Assembly (NCBI RefSeq): GCF_003095375.1
Contig: NZ_QEHR01000003.1
Coordinates: 1-64,000, forward strand
Source of the DNA: Marixanthomonas spongiae
GTDB taxonomy: Bacteria > Bacteroidota > Bacteroidia > Flavobacteriales > Flavobacteriaceae
Direction of reading: 5' to 3'
Length of the DNA: 64,000 bases
Shown: positions 53,682 through 63,620 of the stretch, one piece after another
Layout of the letters: each line of letters opens with the position of its first letter
Numbering within the stretch: the first letter of the stretch is position 1
Program-made: the position numbers and the translations under genes
The notes under the pieces: generated by a model
Database searches by the model: none
Told to the model about the DNA's origin: nothing
What the model saw: only the letters and a program-made list of their open reading frames with translations

Positions 53682-54845
53682 TTATTTCAAATTCTGAAGA
53701 ATAAAATCCAGTTTTGAATTAGCGTTCTCGTTACTGTCAAAAGCGAAGTTTTTATACCGGTTTTCCGTTGCCAACCCTTCTTTTTTCCACTTCTGGACTA
53801 ATGGTTCGTTTTCTAAAGTAACTTTACCGGCCAGGAGGTTTTCCAAAGAAACCCCTTGCTCGTAAAGGTTATATATTTTTTTCAACCCTGTTAAATACAG
53901 GTGGTCTTTGGTAAAACCACCGCCGCGATGTGCGCGCAGGGTAATGTTGTAGGCCTCTTCTCTGTTCAGTTTGTATTGGTTGTGCAACAAATCGAAGGTA
54001 TCGCAAAAATTAAAACCTTTTCGTAGGCTATCTGTCGCCAGCACACGATAACTCAACTCTTTTAATCGGAATAGAGTCAAGCATCCGCTCATATATTCAC
54101 TGAAAACGGCCAGCCCTTCTTGGGTTTCCACATTTTTGGGAAAACCATTGTGAAAAATTTTAAGCGGTTGGTTCAGCCCATTGAAAGTGGTTACAAGGTG
54201 GACGCCTATTTCGTGATTGGCCAGAACCTTCAACTGGTTGGCACTAAATTTATGGTTTTTTTTGAGCACCAAAGTCTGTTTGTTGTTTATGACCATGGCC
54301 GCAGCCGAAATTTTTGTGGAAAACCGGATGTTGAATTGAAAATCGTATTGTTTCGTGAATTCATCAAAATATTCGGCAGCTTCTTGGGCGGTGAAGGCCG
54401 GTATCATTTCCTTATCGTAATCCTCATCTTCAAAATGAAGAATAAAACGGGCGTTTTCTACACTATTTTGTGTGGGTGTCCCAAATGATTTCAACGAATT
54501 GAAATAAAACTTTTCTTTTTGGCCAACAGTTTCCACACATTGCACCAAGCCCGAATAATCGTAAATCACTTCCCGGTAAAAAACACGGGTTTCTTCATCT
54601 TTAATACTGTCAATATCCTGCGAAAAAAGTTCTTGTTGCAGTTTATGCGCATTAAAGTCAAGCTTTCGGTACTTAAAATTAGGATTGACATTGTATTTTG
54701 AAGCAAAAAAATTTCGTTTTTCCTGTTCAATATTAATAGGGTTTACAAAGTTTAACACTTCTATCTTTTGAACCAGTTTGTTCAAGTTATAATCAATCCT
54801 AAAAAGGTTAGGGTACGTGTCTATTATTGCCTGGGTGTCTGTCAT
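53682..54845 (-). CDS. QEGLA-motif protein (DUF1704, predicted zinc peptidase)
   Basis: This 387-residue protein starts at ATG 54845 (MTDTQAI), one base after the stop of the upstream gene (TAA-T-ATG). NHEIGVHLVTTFNG provides an HExxxH-like metal site, and VETQEGLAVFSEYMSG is the family signature. RAHRGGGFTKDHLYLTGL is conserved near the end. The family is annotated as a modulator of flavohemoglobin expression, a label with little direct support; comparative work on ATP-grasp gene neighbourhoods treats it as a metallopeptidase. It is the third gene of the cluster. Confidence 0.85.
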   Translation of the reverse strand: MTDTQAIIDTYPNLFRIDYNLNKLVQKIEVLNFVNPINIEQEKRNFFASKYNVNPNFKYRKLDFNAHKLQQELFSQDIDSIKDEETRVFYREVIYDYSGLVQCVETVGQKEKFYFNSLKSFGTPTQNSVENARFILHFEDEDYDKEMIPAFTAQEAAEYFDEFTKQYDFQFNIRFSTKISAAAMVINNKQTLVLKKNHKFSANQLKVLANHEIGVHLVTTFNGLNQPLKIFHNGFPKNVETQEGLAVFSEYMSGCLTLFRLKELSYRVLATDSLRKGFNFCDTFDLLHNQYKLNREEAYNITLRAHRGGGFTKDHLYLTGLKKIYNLYEQGVSLENLLAGKVTLENEPLVQKWKKEGLATENRYKNFAFDSNENANSKLDFILQNLK

Positions 54846-54846
54846 A

Positions 54847-55677
54847 TTAACTGTTGAACGTTTTGTGAAATAATGCAGCGTGCTCCTTAACTTTTTTCTG
54901 AAGTTGTTGTTCAATAGCTGAAATCACTTCAGGATAAATTACTTCTCGCAACTCGTCACAATAAATCTTCTTGAATTCAGTCGCTAAAACTAAGGTATTT
55001 TTGAAGTTTTTGGTAATAAATTTCAGGAAATAACCATTTCCGAAAAACGTGTCATTAATTTTTGAGGTAGCTTGTATTTCGTGGGGCAATTGTAATTCTG
55101 AAAGCGATTGCCGCCAATTTTCAACCAAATCACCAAAGCGTTCATTGTCAATATTTGAGGTCCCCAAATTGATGACCGGCACTTCCCTATCCCATCGGCG
55201 CCAATTGTAGCTATGTATATCGTACACAACAACGGCTCCAAATTTTTCTTCCAATTTTGAAACCAAGGCGTGGACCACTGAATAAAATGCGGTGTGCTTT
55301 TCCAGACTTTGTTTTTTTTCTGAAGGACTCAACGGTTCTTTCCACAACTGTTTGCCCCAAGCTTCATCAAAAATAGCGTTATCGGGCTCACGGTTTAGAT
55401 CGTATTCAAATCGGCTGTCGCGACCGGCTAACACAATTGGATTTGTTTTTATAAACGCTTTGGTACACGGGTCTTCTTCAAACCAACGTTCGTATTCGGT
55501 GTGTAAACAGTTTTCCCACAATTCTTTCCTGAATTGATGTCCATCGTGCACAGCACCACAAACGTAGGATACATATTCCTCAATTTTTAAAGTGAAGGAA
55601 TAATCGTCAGCCACAGCTTCAAAAGTTTCCTCAGCCTCAATCTTTTTTATAATTTCTGAAATGGATAATTTTTGCAT
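54847..55677 (-). CDS. N-formylglutamate amidohydrolase family protein
   Basis: This 276-residue protein contains DGHQFRKELWENC, LAGRDSRFEYDLNREPD and VVVYDIHSYNWRR, the metal- and substrate-site signatures of the N-formylglutamate amidohydrolase fold. The gene is translationally coupled to the QEGLA gene. In histidine degradation the enzyme frees glutamate, but no hut genes are nearby. With a GshB-like ligase and a peptidase it more likely processes a gamma-glutamyl or peptide-like product. Confidence 0.85.
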   Translation of the reverse strand: MQKLSISEIIKKIEAEETFEAVADDYSFTLKIEEYVSYVCGAVHDGHQFRKELWENCLHTEYERWFEEDPCTKAFIKTNPIVLAGRDSRFEYDLNREPDNAIFDEAWGKQLWKEPLSPSEKKQSLEKHTAFYSVVHALVSKLEEKFGAVVVYDIHSYNWRRWDREVPVINLGTSNIDNERFGDLVENWRQSLSELQLPHEIQATSKINDTFFGNGYFLKFITKNFKNTLVLATEFKKIYCDELREVIYPEVISAIEQQLQKKVKEHAALFHKTFNS

Positions 55678-55888
55678 AAATTTTGTTCAATTTTCGAAAT
55701 AAAGAACCACTCTCTTTCCAAACGACAATATACTCATCTAAAGGAACAAGATTCGAAGTTGGTTGATTATGCGTGCTATTATAAACTGGATTATAGCTTT
55801 CATAACCAACAATCGTTTTTTTATTAAATTCATAAATGTGCTTTCGGTACAAATTCGTAATCCCTACTGGTCTTACAAATTCACTCAA
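55637..55888 (-). pseudogene. Possible gene remnant or small unknown protein
   Basis: A frame of 83 codons (TTG at 55888, no ATG) reads GITNLYRKHIYEFNKK, then TIVGYESYNPVYN and LVPLDEYIVVWKESG. The composition looks like real protein, but it ends inside the N-formylglutamate amidohydrolase gene and is bounded upstream by the repeat at 55948. It may be the 3' part of a gene cut by a repeat insertion. The family was not recognised. Confidence 0.3.
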
Positions 55889-56030
55889 TCAACTTTTATT
55901 CAAAATCGTACCTCGTCATTCATTATTCGACCTTCATCCGGCGGTCGCTTCGATACAATTCCGCAGAAAAAGCGGAACCACTCAGCCACCTTTGTTGAAA
56001 ATCCTGTATAAATCGTAAATCAAAAATCGT
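55678..56030. other. Intergenic region in the ligase/amidohydrolase cluster
   Basis: These 353 bp hold the possible gene remnant, the dispersed tag at 55948-55990 and short atcgtaaatc-like direct repeats near 56008-56030. No other gene is seen. Confidence 0.6.
55948..55990. repeat. Dispersed 43-bp intergenic tag, copy 2
   Basis: The end blocks cttcgatacaa and ccactcagccacc match those of copy 1 at 44223-44263. The middle forms a perfect hairpin, ttccgc/gcggaa (55959-55977). Confidence 0.65.
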
Positions 56031-57059
56031 CTAAGCATCACTTACATGCTTGCGCAGTTTTTGGCGACGTTCGAAAGCATTGACGCGTTCCACCACTTTA
56101 TCTTCAACAAAGTCAATAATCTTTTCTTGTATCTTGCTTTTGTACACCTTGTTCATATAGGTAATGCCGCCGGGCGACATCACATTTACTTCTACCAACT
56201 TCCCACCAATAACGTCAATGCCTACAAAATACAGGCCGTCTTTCACCAATTTTGGGCCGATACGACGGCACAGCTCTTTTTCTTGTTTGCTCAAACTATG
56301 TTTTTGTACACTGCCCCCAGCACTTACATTACTTCTATGATCTTCATCGCCCGGTACACGGCGCATCGCTCCAATAGGTTGACCGTTCAACAATAAAATA
56401 CGAACATCGCCTTGATCGGCTCCTTCAATATAATCCTGTAAAATCACATAATTTGTAGTTCCATCTTTATTGTCAATATAGAAGTCCAACAAAGAATTGA
56501 TACTCTTCATAGCACTTTTTTCAATTAAAATGACACCAGAACCACCAAATCCATTTAGAGGTTTTAAAATCATTCGGTCAGGACCTTCTTTAATTATTTT
56601 CTTTAAATACTGTTTGTTTTTTGTCACATGAGTCCGTGGAATCATTTCGTTTTTTTCGTCTTCAAAAACTGCAGTGTAGAGTTTATTGTTTGCACGACGA
56701 ATTCCATCAAGATCGTTCATTATAAACACATCATCCTTAACTGAATCCAGAAAATTGAGCATAATCATATCCAGTGGTGGGTTGCTACGAAGTATAATTA
56801 CATCAAAGCCCGCCATTGGTAACATTTCGTCATAAAATTCCGCACTTTTATGAAATGCTTTTAATCCTTTAGCCAATTTATCTTTTCGCTTTAAACATCT
56901 AGAAAATGCAAAAGCAACACTATCCCGTATGGTTAGGTTTGCCGGTGTAGTAGTGACTATTCCGTGGCCACGTTTGGCAAATTCTTTAATTAAAGCTAAA
57001 GTTGAGTCGTTTTCAGGGTCTATTTCATCCCAAGGGTACATGATAAAGCAAACGTTCAT
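56031..57059 (-). CDS. GshB-like ATP-grasp ligase
   Basis: This 342-residue protein has the prokaryotic glutathione synthetase layout: an N-terminal Rossmann-like domain (MNVCFIMYPWDEIDPENDST) and an ATP-grasp domain (ILKPLNGFGGSGVILIEK glycine loop, DVRILLLNGQPIGAMRRVPG, VGIDVIGGKLVEVNVMSPGG). It condenses an amino acid with a peptide carboxylate, using ATP. No gshA or gshF gene is visible in the window. The two downstream genes (amidohydrolase and QEGLA protein) suggest that the product is a modified peptide and not necessarily glutathione. Confidence 0.85.
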   Translation of the reverse strand: MNVCFIMYPWDEIDPENDSTLALIKEFAKRGHGIVTTTPANLTIRDSVAFAFSRCLKRKDKLAKGLKAFHKSAEFYDEMLPMAGFDVIILRSNPPLDMIMLNFLDSVKDDVFIMNDLDGIRRANNKLYTAVFEDEKNEMIPRTHVTKNKQYLKKIIKEGPDRMILKPLNGFGGSGVILIEKSAMKSINSLLDFYIDNKDGTTNYVILQDYIEGADQGDVRILLLNGQPIGAMRRVPGDEDHRSNVSAGGSVQKHSLSKQEKELCRRIGPKLVKDGLYFVGIDVIGGKLVEVNVMSPGGITYMNKVYKSKIQEKIIDFVEDKVVERVNAFERRQKLRKHVSDA

Positions 57060-57147
57060 GAGGGTTGGTTTTAATTAGTCTTTTAAATATACTAATTATG
57101 GCAAAACCTCAAAGTTTTTTTGGAGAAAGGTTGGAGAAATCATTTTT

Positions 57148-57945
57148 TTATTGCCCATAAATCCTAAAGTTATCGAAGCCTGCATAATCAGGATCTCCAT
57201 CCTGTTCAATTGAAACAGTGATTCTTACATTTGTGACGGAAGCTGGAATTGTAATGATTTCTGTTCCTTGGACCGTAAGGTTAGAGTTTCCATTAATTAA
57301 ATTAACTACTGGCTGACCAACGCCATCGTGAAAAACTTGATAATTTACATCATCTCCATTATCAAATTCGAAAACATCATAATCAAATGCGATCCTTGGG
57401 TTAGTTAAGGAGGATACATCAACATCTACAAATCTAATTTCGTGCTGAATACCTCCTGGGTGAATTGGATTGTCTAAGTCACGACAAGCCAAGAAATCAC
57501 CCGAAACAATATCTATCGCTGAAGTGTCGCCGGTACCAAGTGAATTACCAATATCCCAAATATCATTTCCCGTTGCGTATGCTGTAGGATTCAAAGTGTA
57601 ATTCCAAGTCAAGTTTCCATCAAAATCTTGTGCAGCTAACGTAGTTGTATTTGTAGTTAATGTATAGATAGTTTCCCAGTTTATACCATTCCAAATTTCC
57701 AAAGTACCAGTATCAATAACAAAAATTAAAAGTCCTACATCTGTAGAGGTAGCATTGATTTGGTTTTTATCAGATTGATTATCAACTCTGGCGGGCATAA
57801 ACCCTTTATAGGTTGTGCCACCATCGGCAGTACCACTAACCTCCAACATAGCCGCAGGCGATGGGTTTACCGTGCCAATCCCCACTTGGGCCGATACGAA
57901 AAACGTGAAAAAACTACATACGATAAAAAAGAAATAGTGCTTCAT
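57148..57945 (-). CDS. Secreted surface protein, unknown
   Basis: This 265-residue protein has a signal peptide ending VSAQ (1-19) and the flavobacterial opening VGIGTVNPSPAAMLEVSG, used by many surface or fibre-like proteins. A beta-rich domain follows (DLDNPIHPGGIQHEIRFVDVDVSS ... DYDVFEFDNGDDVNYQVF). There is no T9SS sorting domain. It could be an adhesin or a polymer-binding protein, but no activity is indicated. Confidence 0.7.
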   Translation of the reverse strand: MKHYFFFIVCSFFTFFVSAQVGIGTVNPSPAAMLEVSGTADGGTTYKGFMPARVDNQSDKNQINATSTDVGLLIFVIDTGTLEIWNGINWETIYTLTTNTTTLAAQDFDGNLTWNYTLNPTAYATGNDIWDIGNSLGTGDTSAIDIVSGDFLACRDLDNPIHPGGIQHEIRFVDVDVSSLTNPRIAFDYDVFEFDNGDDVNYQVFHDGVGQPVVNLINGNSNLTVQGTEIITIPASVTNVRITVSIEQDGDPDYAGFDNFRIYGQ

Positions 57946-58064
57946 AACTATGATTTTTAAACTTAAATCATAGCTAAATAGATGACAGAAAAGTAGATAG
58001 GGAAACTAAAAATAAAACAATAATCGGATTCCCGACATTAAAAATCGGTTAAATCGATGAACGA

Positions 58065-59366
58065 TCACTTTTTATAGTTATCATCCCAATCCTTCACATG
58101 CGGCACGCCCAATTTACCTTGCGATTTTGCCACCATCATAGAAACAGCAGCGTCACCGGTTACGTTCACGGTGGTTCGGCACATATCTAAAGGCCTGTCG
58201 ATGGCAAAAATCAACGCCAGTCCAGCTTCAGGAATACCCGCTTGTGCCAAAACAATGACCAACATCACCATCCCTGCTCCAGGTACGGCTGCTGAACCGA
58301 TAGAAGCCAAGGTTGCAGTGGCGATAATACCTAATTGGGTTCCGAAAGAGAGGTCCATCCCAAAGGCTTGTGCTATAAATACGGCCGCCACGGCTTGGTA
58401 TAAACTGGTTCCGTCCATATTAATGGTGGCACCAATGGGCAACACAAAACTGGTTACCTCACGTTTTACCCCTAAGTGCTCTTCTACCCGTTCCATAGTG
58501 ACCGGTAAGGTTGCCGCACTGGAACTGGTTGAAAAAGCCAATAATTGAGCTGGGCCGATTCCGTTTAGGAAACTCCTTGGTGTGTGTCTTGTAAATATCC
58601 ATACCAATAAAATATACACGCCAATCATTAATGCCAATCCGCCCAATACACATAAGGCATACATTCCTAGGGCGGCAAAAAGGTCGGCACTTGGGGCTTC
58701 TACGACCAAAGCTGCCAATAATGCAAAAACCCCATACGGAGCCGCAAGCATAATGAGATCGATCATCTTCAGGATAACTTCATTAAAGCCATCGAAGAAG
58801 TCTTTTACCGGTTGTGCCGTTTTTTCAGGGATCAAGATCAATCCTATTCCGAAGAAAATAGCGAAAAATATTACTTGGAGCATATTTCGGTTACTGGAAG
58901 AAGCCCCAATAATATTACTAGGTACTAAATCTACCAAAGCCTGTAACGGACCAGCATCTTTTTGTCTTTGGGCATCTTGACGTTTCATTTCGGCTTCGCC
59001 ACCGTAGGCTTCCACCAATTCAGAACGGGTTTCTTCAGTTATGGTTTTTCCCGGTTTGATAAGGTTAACAACCCCTAACCCAATGGATACGGCAATTACC
59101 GTGGTAATTATATAGGTGACAATGGTGCGCAAACCCATTTGGGAGAGACTGGAAATATCTTTTAAATCGGAAACTCCTTTAATCAATGACGCAAGAATCA
59201 AGGGGACGGCGATTAACTTCAAGGCATTTATAAAAATGGTTCCGAAGGGTTTTATCCAATCTTCAATAAAATCGGGGCCCCAACCAAAGTTGGTCAAGAT
59301 AAGGGCGAAAACCACCCCGAGTGCCATTCCAAGTAAAATTTGCCAATGTAATGCCAGTTTCTTCAT
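58065..59366 (-). CDS. Dicarboxylate/amino acid:cation symporter (DAACS)
   Basis: This 433-residue protein has the glutamate/aspartate transporter fold: eight helices and two re-entrant loops, with SSSAATLPVTM (HP1) and GATINMDGTSLYQA (the NMDGT sodium site). It imports C4-dicarboxylates or acidic amino acids with Na+ or H+. It is monocistronic. Confidence 0.93.
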   Translation of the reverse strand: MKKLALHWQILLGMALGVVFALILTNFGWGPDFIEDWIKPFGTIFINALKLIAVPLILASLIKGVSDLKDISSLSQMGLRTIVTYIITTVIAVSIGLGVVNLIKPGKTITEETRSELVEAYGGEAEMKRQDAQRQKDAGPLQALVDLVPSNIIGASSSNRNMLQVIFFAIFFGIGLILIPEKTAQPVKDFFDGFNEVILKMIDLIMLAAPYGVFALLAALVVEAPSADLFAALGMYALCVLGGLALMIGVYILLVWIFTRHTPRSFLNGIGPAQLLAFSTSSSAATLPVTMERVEEHLGVKREVTSFVLPIGATINMDGTSLYQAVAAVFIAQAFGMDLSFGTQLGIIATATLASIGSAAVPGAGMVMLVIVLAQAGIPEAGLALIFAIDRPLDMCRTTVNVTGDAAVSMMVAKSQGKLGVPHVKDWDDNYKK

Positions 59367-59420
59367 ATAAGTACTAATGATCGTTTATTTTTTTATGTCG
59401 CGTAATATACAGATAATCTT

Positions 59421-60485
59421 TTAGAGTTTTGAAACCTTATTTAAAAGCCAAAAGTCTGCCAATACCAATGCCGCCATCGCCTCTACAATAGGCACGGCAC
59501 GCGGCACTACACAAGGATCATGACGGCCTTTGCCCTGCATTTCAACTTGTTTGCCTTCTGAGTTGATAGTCTGTTGTTTCTGCATAATGGTGGCCACCGG
59601 TTTAAATGCTACATTAAAATAGATGGGTTCTCCATTACTTATCCCACCCTGAATACCACCACTGTAATTGGTTTTGGTGCTACCATCGCTGTTGAAAAGG
59701 TCGTTGTGCAGACTGCCTTGCATTTTTGTCCCTTCAAAACCGCTGCCATATTCAAAGCCTTTTACAGCGTTTATGGACAGCATCGCTTTGCCCAATTGGG
59801 CGTGCAGCTTATCGAAAACAGGCTCGCCCAGGCCAATAGGAACGTTTTCGATCACACAGGTAATTTGCCCGCCTACGGTATCCCCTTGTTTTCTAATGTC
59901 TTTTATATAGGCTTCCATTTTTGAAGCCATATTGGCATCGGCACAGCGAACAGGATTGTTTTCTATTTCATCGAAGTTAACTTCTGAATAGTTTTTCTGA
60001 AGGGATAATTCACCCACAGCCGAAACGTAAGCCGTTATTTTAATATCCTTCAACAACTGTTTGGCAATGGCTCCTGCTGCCACCCTGCAAGCGGTTTCAC
60101 GCGCTGAAGAACGCCCGCCACCCCGATAATCACGATTGCCATACTTTTTATCATAGGTGTAATCTGCGTGCGAAGGCCGGTAGGTATCTTTTATATGCGA
60201 ATAGTCTTTAGACTTCTGGTTGGTGTTTTCAATAACAAAACCAATGGGCGTTCCGGTAGTTTTTCCTTCAAAAATACCGCTGATAAATTGTACCGTATCG
60301 GGTTCTTTTCGTTGGGTAACAATGGCAGATTGACCGGGTTTTCGGCGTTGCATGTCGGCTTCAACAGCCTTGAAATCTATGGGCAACCCTGCAGGACAAC
60401 CATCGATAATACCGCCAATGGCCTCGCCGTGCGATTCGCCAAAGGTGGTGAGTTTAAATATAGTTCCAAAGGAATTTCCTGCCAT
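59421..60485 (-). CDS. aroC: Chorismate synthase
   Basis: This 354-residue enzyme contains the signatures [31 protein letters not shown] and [17 protein letters not shown]. It converts EPSP to chorismate with reduced FMN, the last shikimate-pathway step. Length and motifs are normal. The other aro genes are not in this window. Confidence 0.97.
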   Translation of the reverse strand: MAGNSFGTIFKLTTFGESHGEAIGGIIDGCPAGLPIDFKAVEADMQRRKPGQSAIVTQRKEPDTVQFISGIFEGKTTGTPIGFVIENTNQKSKDYSHIKDTYRPSHADYTYDKKYGNRDYRGGGRSSARETACRVAAGAIAKQLLKDIKITAYVSAVGELSLQKNYSEVNFDEIENNPVRCADANMASKMEAYIKDIRKQGDTVGGQITCVIENVPIGLGEPVFDKLHAQLGKAMLSINAVKGFEYGSGFEGTKMQGSLHNDLFNSDGSTKTNYSGGIQGGISNGEPIYFNVAFKPVATIMQKQQTINSEGKQVEMQGKGRHDPCVVPRAVPIVEAMAALVLADFWLLNKVSKL

Positions 60486-60552
60486 AGCCTGTTTTTAACA
60501 AATGTAAATCTTACAACTGAAAAGGGAAAAAATATTTCCGTTTTATAATTCG

Positions 60553-63477
60553 TCAATTTTGGGTTTGTATAAGCGCTTGCTTTAAAATAGTGAGCGGATG
60601 CAGTGCTTCCACTCCTGTCCCATCTTTTATTTGATGCCGGCAACTCGTGCCATTGGCAGCGATAATCGTGTTTTTTGAAGCTTTCCGCACCGCTGGGAAT
60701 AATTTCAATTCCCCAATTTGCATACTTACCTTATAATGTTCTTTTTCGTAGCCGAAGCTCCCAGCCATGCCACAACAACCTGAGGGAATAATGGTGGGCT
60801 TGTAATTTTTGGGAAGGTTCAGTAAATCGAACGTAACTTTTTGATTGCTCAAAGCTTTTTGATGGCAATGGTTGTGTATTTTAATGATTTTTTCTTCGGA
60901 AGTAAACTTGGCTTCGGAAATGTTCCCCAATTTAATTTCTGAGGCCAGAAACTCTTCCACTAAAAAACTGTTATTTGATAGTTCTTTTGCTGAAACGATA
61001 TCATCTGCAATCCGAAGATATTCATCACGAAAGCCCAAAATAGCGGAAGGCTCAATACCGAGTAACGGTTTATTTGCTGAAACAATGCCTTTTAAATAAG
61101 CGATGTTTTTATTGACTTGCTTTTTTGCTTCTTCCAAAAACCCCTTGCTTATCAACGCCCTTGCGCTGTCCAAATGATGAATGACCGTTACTTTATACCC
61201 TAAACCAATCAATAAATCATAGGCATCTTCAGCGATTTCGGCATCCAGATAATTACTGAATTCATCTACAAACAACACCACTTCTTTTATATATTCATTA
61301 AGTTGATTTTGTTTTGATTGCAACAGTTTACCAAAACGTTCACTTGAAACAAAAGGCAAGCTCCTTTCAGTAGCCATCCCGCTTATTTTTTTAATCAACT
61401 GTGAAGTGAATCCATTTTTGTAGAGCGCATTGGTGAGCTTTGGAAACCGTGCTGCCATTTTATTCAACCGACTGCTTTTTGCAAATAATTTGTTTGATAA
61501 AGAAACCCCGTTTGCTTTGTTATATTGATATAAAAATTCGGCTTTTGCCGTAGCCATATCCACATCGCTGGGACATTCGTTTGCACAGGCTTTGCAACTG
61601 ATGCACAAATCAAAAACTTCTTTTAAGTCCTTATTGTTAAATTTATTCGTTGCAGTATTGTTTGTCAATACTTCACGTAACATGTTGGCTCGGGCCCTTG
61701 TAGTGTCCTTTTCGTTTTTGGTGGCGTGGTAACTGGGGCACATCGCACCGGCCATTTCGGCTGTTTTGCGGCAATCGCCACTTCCGTTGCACTTCTCGGC
61801 CAAACGAAGGATTCCTTCAGAATCTGAAAAATTTAAAATCGTATCAATTTCAGGTTCTTTACGGTCGGTTTCGTACCGCAACGACTGGTCCATTTTCCAT
61901 GCATCGGTTATTTTTCCAGGGTTGAAGATGTTCTCTGGATCGAATGCGTGTTTAATTTTCTTCAGAAGGGAAAAATTCTGCTGTCCAATAAGCAGTTCCA
62001 GAAACTCGGCTCGCACAATACCGTCGCCATGCTCGCCCGAAAACGAACCCTTGTATTTTTTGCAAAGTTTGGCAACATCGGTCGTTATTTTCCTAAAATA
62101 GGCAACCCCTTCCCCATCCTTTAAATTTAAAATAGGCCGTAAATGCAACTCTCCAGCTCCAGCGTGGGCATAATACACTGCTTTTTGGTCATATTCTTGC
62201 ATCAATGCGGTGAAATCAGCTATGTAATTGGGTAAGTCTTCTAACGCTACTGCCGTATCTTCAATACACGCCACGGCTTTATTGTCACCTACCATATTGC
62301 CCAACAGCCCGAGCCCCGCCTTTCGGAGCTCTAAGGCCATCGCTATCTCTTCATTTTTCAATACCGGCATGGTGTAGCTCAAGCCTGATTTTGAGAGGGA
62401 TTGCAATAAGGCTTCGGTTTGTTGCTGAAGCCCCGAAGCTGTATCTGCTTTTAATTCCAACAACAGTAATGCTTTTGGTGTTCCTTCTACAAAAAAGCGG
62501 TACGGCTCGTACTTTTTGCTCTGTTTGGTGCAATCTAGTATTACATCATCCATCATTTCGCAGGTGTGCAGGTTGTGCTGCATGGCGATAGCCACATCAT
62601 TCAAGCAGTTTTCAAGGGTTTTGTACTGCGACACCACCATTGCCGTGTGCTGGGGCGGCAAATCGTCCAACTGGAGCGTGATTTCGGTAGTGAACGCAAG
62701 GGTACCTTCACTTCCGCAGAGCAATTTACAGAGGTTGATTTTTTCGGAAGAATTTTCATCAAACACTTCATTTTTCAAAAGCGCATCGACTGCATAGCCC
62801 GTATTTCGACGGTGGATTTCAGGTTTTGGGAAGTGTTTTTTAATTTCGGCACGGGCGGTTTCCGAAGCTAATTCAGCATAAATCGTTTTATAGATGCGAC
62901 CTTCAAAACTGTCTTCTTTTGTTTTTTGAAGAAATGCTGCTTTGGAAAGTGGACTGAAAACTACCGGATCGCCATTGGCCAAAATGGTTTTAAGCTGCAA
63001 GACCTTATCGCGGGTAACGCCATATTGAATGGAGGTCGTGCCGCTGCTGTTATTGCCTACCATCCCGCCAAGCATGCACCTGTTGGAGGTCGAGGTGTTG
63101 GGGCCAAAAAACAGTCCATATTGCTTTAAATAGGCATTCAGTTCGTCTCTAATAACGCCCGGTTGCAGGGTTACCGTTTTATTTTGAGTATCAACCGAGA
63201 TGATGTTAGTAAAATATTTAGAAACATCGACTACGATACCATCGCCAACACATTGCCCTGCGAGCGACGTTCCTGCTGTTCGCGGAATGAGTGATGTATT
63301 ATTCTCCTGTGAAAACTCAATAAGTTGTAGAATTGCTTGGTCAGTCTTCGGAAAAGCTACTGCCAAAGGGAGTTTACGGTACACCGAAGCATCTGTGGCA
63401 TATAGTGCTTTGTGTAGGTCGCCGTAGTGAAAATCACCTTTAAACGTTTCTTTAAAATAAGCAAGTTGGTTTTTCAT
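60553..63477 (-). CDS. FAD-linked oxidase fused to Fe-S/CCG domains (D-2-hydroxyacid dehydrogenase-like)
   Basis: This 974-residue protein has, in order, an FAD_binding_4 domain (about 35-230, IPRTAGTSLAGQCVGDGIVVD, GGMVGNNSSGTTS), an FAD oxidase C-terminal domain (about 260-520, SGEHGDG), two 4Fe-4S clusters (CNGSGDCRKT...CP near 560-580; CISCKACANECPSDV near 635-650) and a CCG domain (SGCCGMAGSFGYEKEHY). It resembles the YdiJ/D-lactate or glycolate dehydrogenase fusion type. It oxidises a D-2-hydroxy acid and passes electrons to quinone. The exact substrate is not defined by sequence. Confidence 0.9.
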   Translation of the reverse strand: MKNQLAYFKETFKGDFHYGDLHKALYATDASVYRKLPLAVAFPKTDQAILQLIEFSQENNTSLIPRTAGTSLAGQCVGDGIVVDVSKYFTNIISVDTQNKTVTLQPGVIRDELNAYLKQYGLFFGPNTSTSNRCMLGGMVGNNSSGTTSIQYGVTRDKVLQLKTILANGDPVVFSPLSKAAFLQKTKEDSFEGRIYKTIYAELASETARAEIKKHFPKPEIHRRNTGYAVDALLKNEVFDENSSEKINLCKLLCGSEGTLAFTTEITLQLDDLPPQHTAMVVSQYKTLENCLNDVAIAMQHNLHTCEMMDDVILDCTKQSKKYEPYRFFVEGTPKALLLLELKADTASGLQQQTEALLQSLSKSGLSYTMPVLKNEEIAMALELRKAGLGLLGNMVGDNKAVACIEDTAVALEDLPNYIADFTALMQEYDQKAVYYAHAGAGELHLRPILNLKDGEGVAYFRKITTDVAKLCKKYKGSFSGEHGDGIVRAEFLELLIGQQNFSLLKKIKHAFDPENIFNPGKITDAWKMDQSLRYETDRKEPEIDTILNFSDSEGILRLAEKCNGSGDCRKTAEMAGAMCPSYHATKNEKDTTRARANMLREVLTNNTATNKFNNKDLKEVFDLCISCKACANECPSDVDMATAKAEFLYQYNKANGVSLSNKLFAKSSRLNKMAARFPKLTNALYKNGFTSQLIKKISGMATERSLPFVSSERFGKLLQSKQNQLNEYIKEVVLFVDEFSNYLDAEIAEDAYDLLIGLGYKVTVIHHLDSARALISKGFLEEAKKQVNKNIAYLKGIVSANKPLLGIEPSAILGFRDEYLRIADDIVSAKELSNNSFLVEEFLASEIKLGNISEAKFTSEEKIIKIHNHCHQKALSNQKVTFDLLNLPKNYKPTIIPSGCCGMAGSFGYEKEHYKVSMQIGELKLFPAVRKASKNTIIAANGTSCRHQIKDGTGVEALHPLTILKQALIQTQN

Positions 63478-63584
63478 AGGTTTCTGTAAATGTAAAAAAA
63501 CGAATGCTTCTTCTTTAACAAAAATTTGCCAAATGCACTTTTAAAGTTAGGAACGCATTAACACAAACCAGCGGATAATCAGCC

Positions 63585-63592
63585 TACATTTG
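63585..63592 (+). promoter_or_regulatory. -7 promoter element for the last gene
   Basis: TACATTTG matches TAnnTTTG exactly, 28 bp before the ATG at 63621. Confidence 0.5.
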
Positions 63593-63620
63593 CTATTGAT
63601 AACAAACAAAAAACACAATT

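Noticed and set aside
54846-54914. Longer start (TTG) for the QEGLA protein
   Set aside because: It overlaps the amidohydrolase gene; the ATG one base after that stop is better placed.
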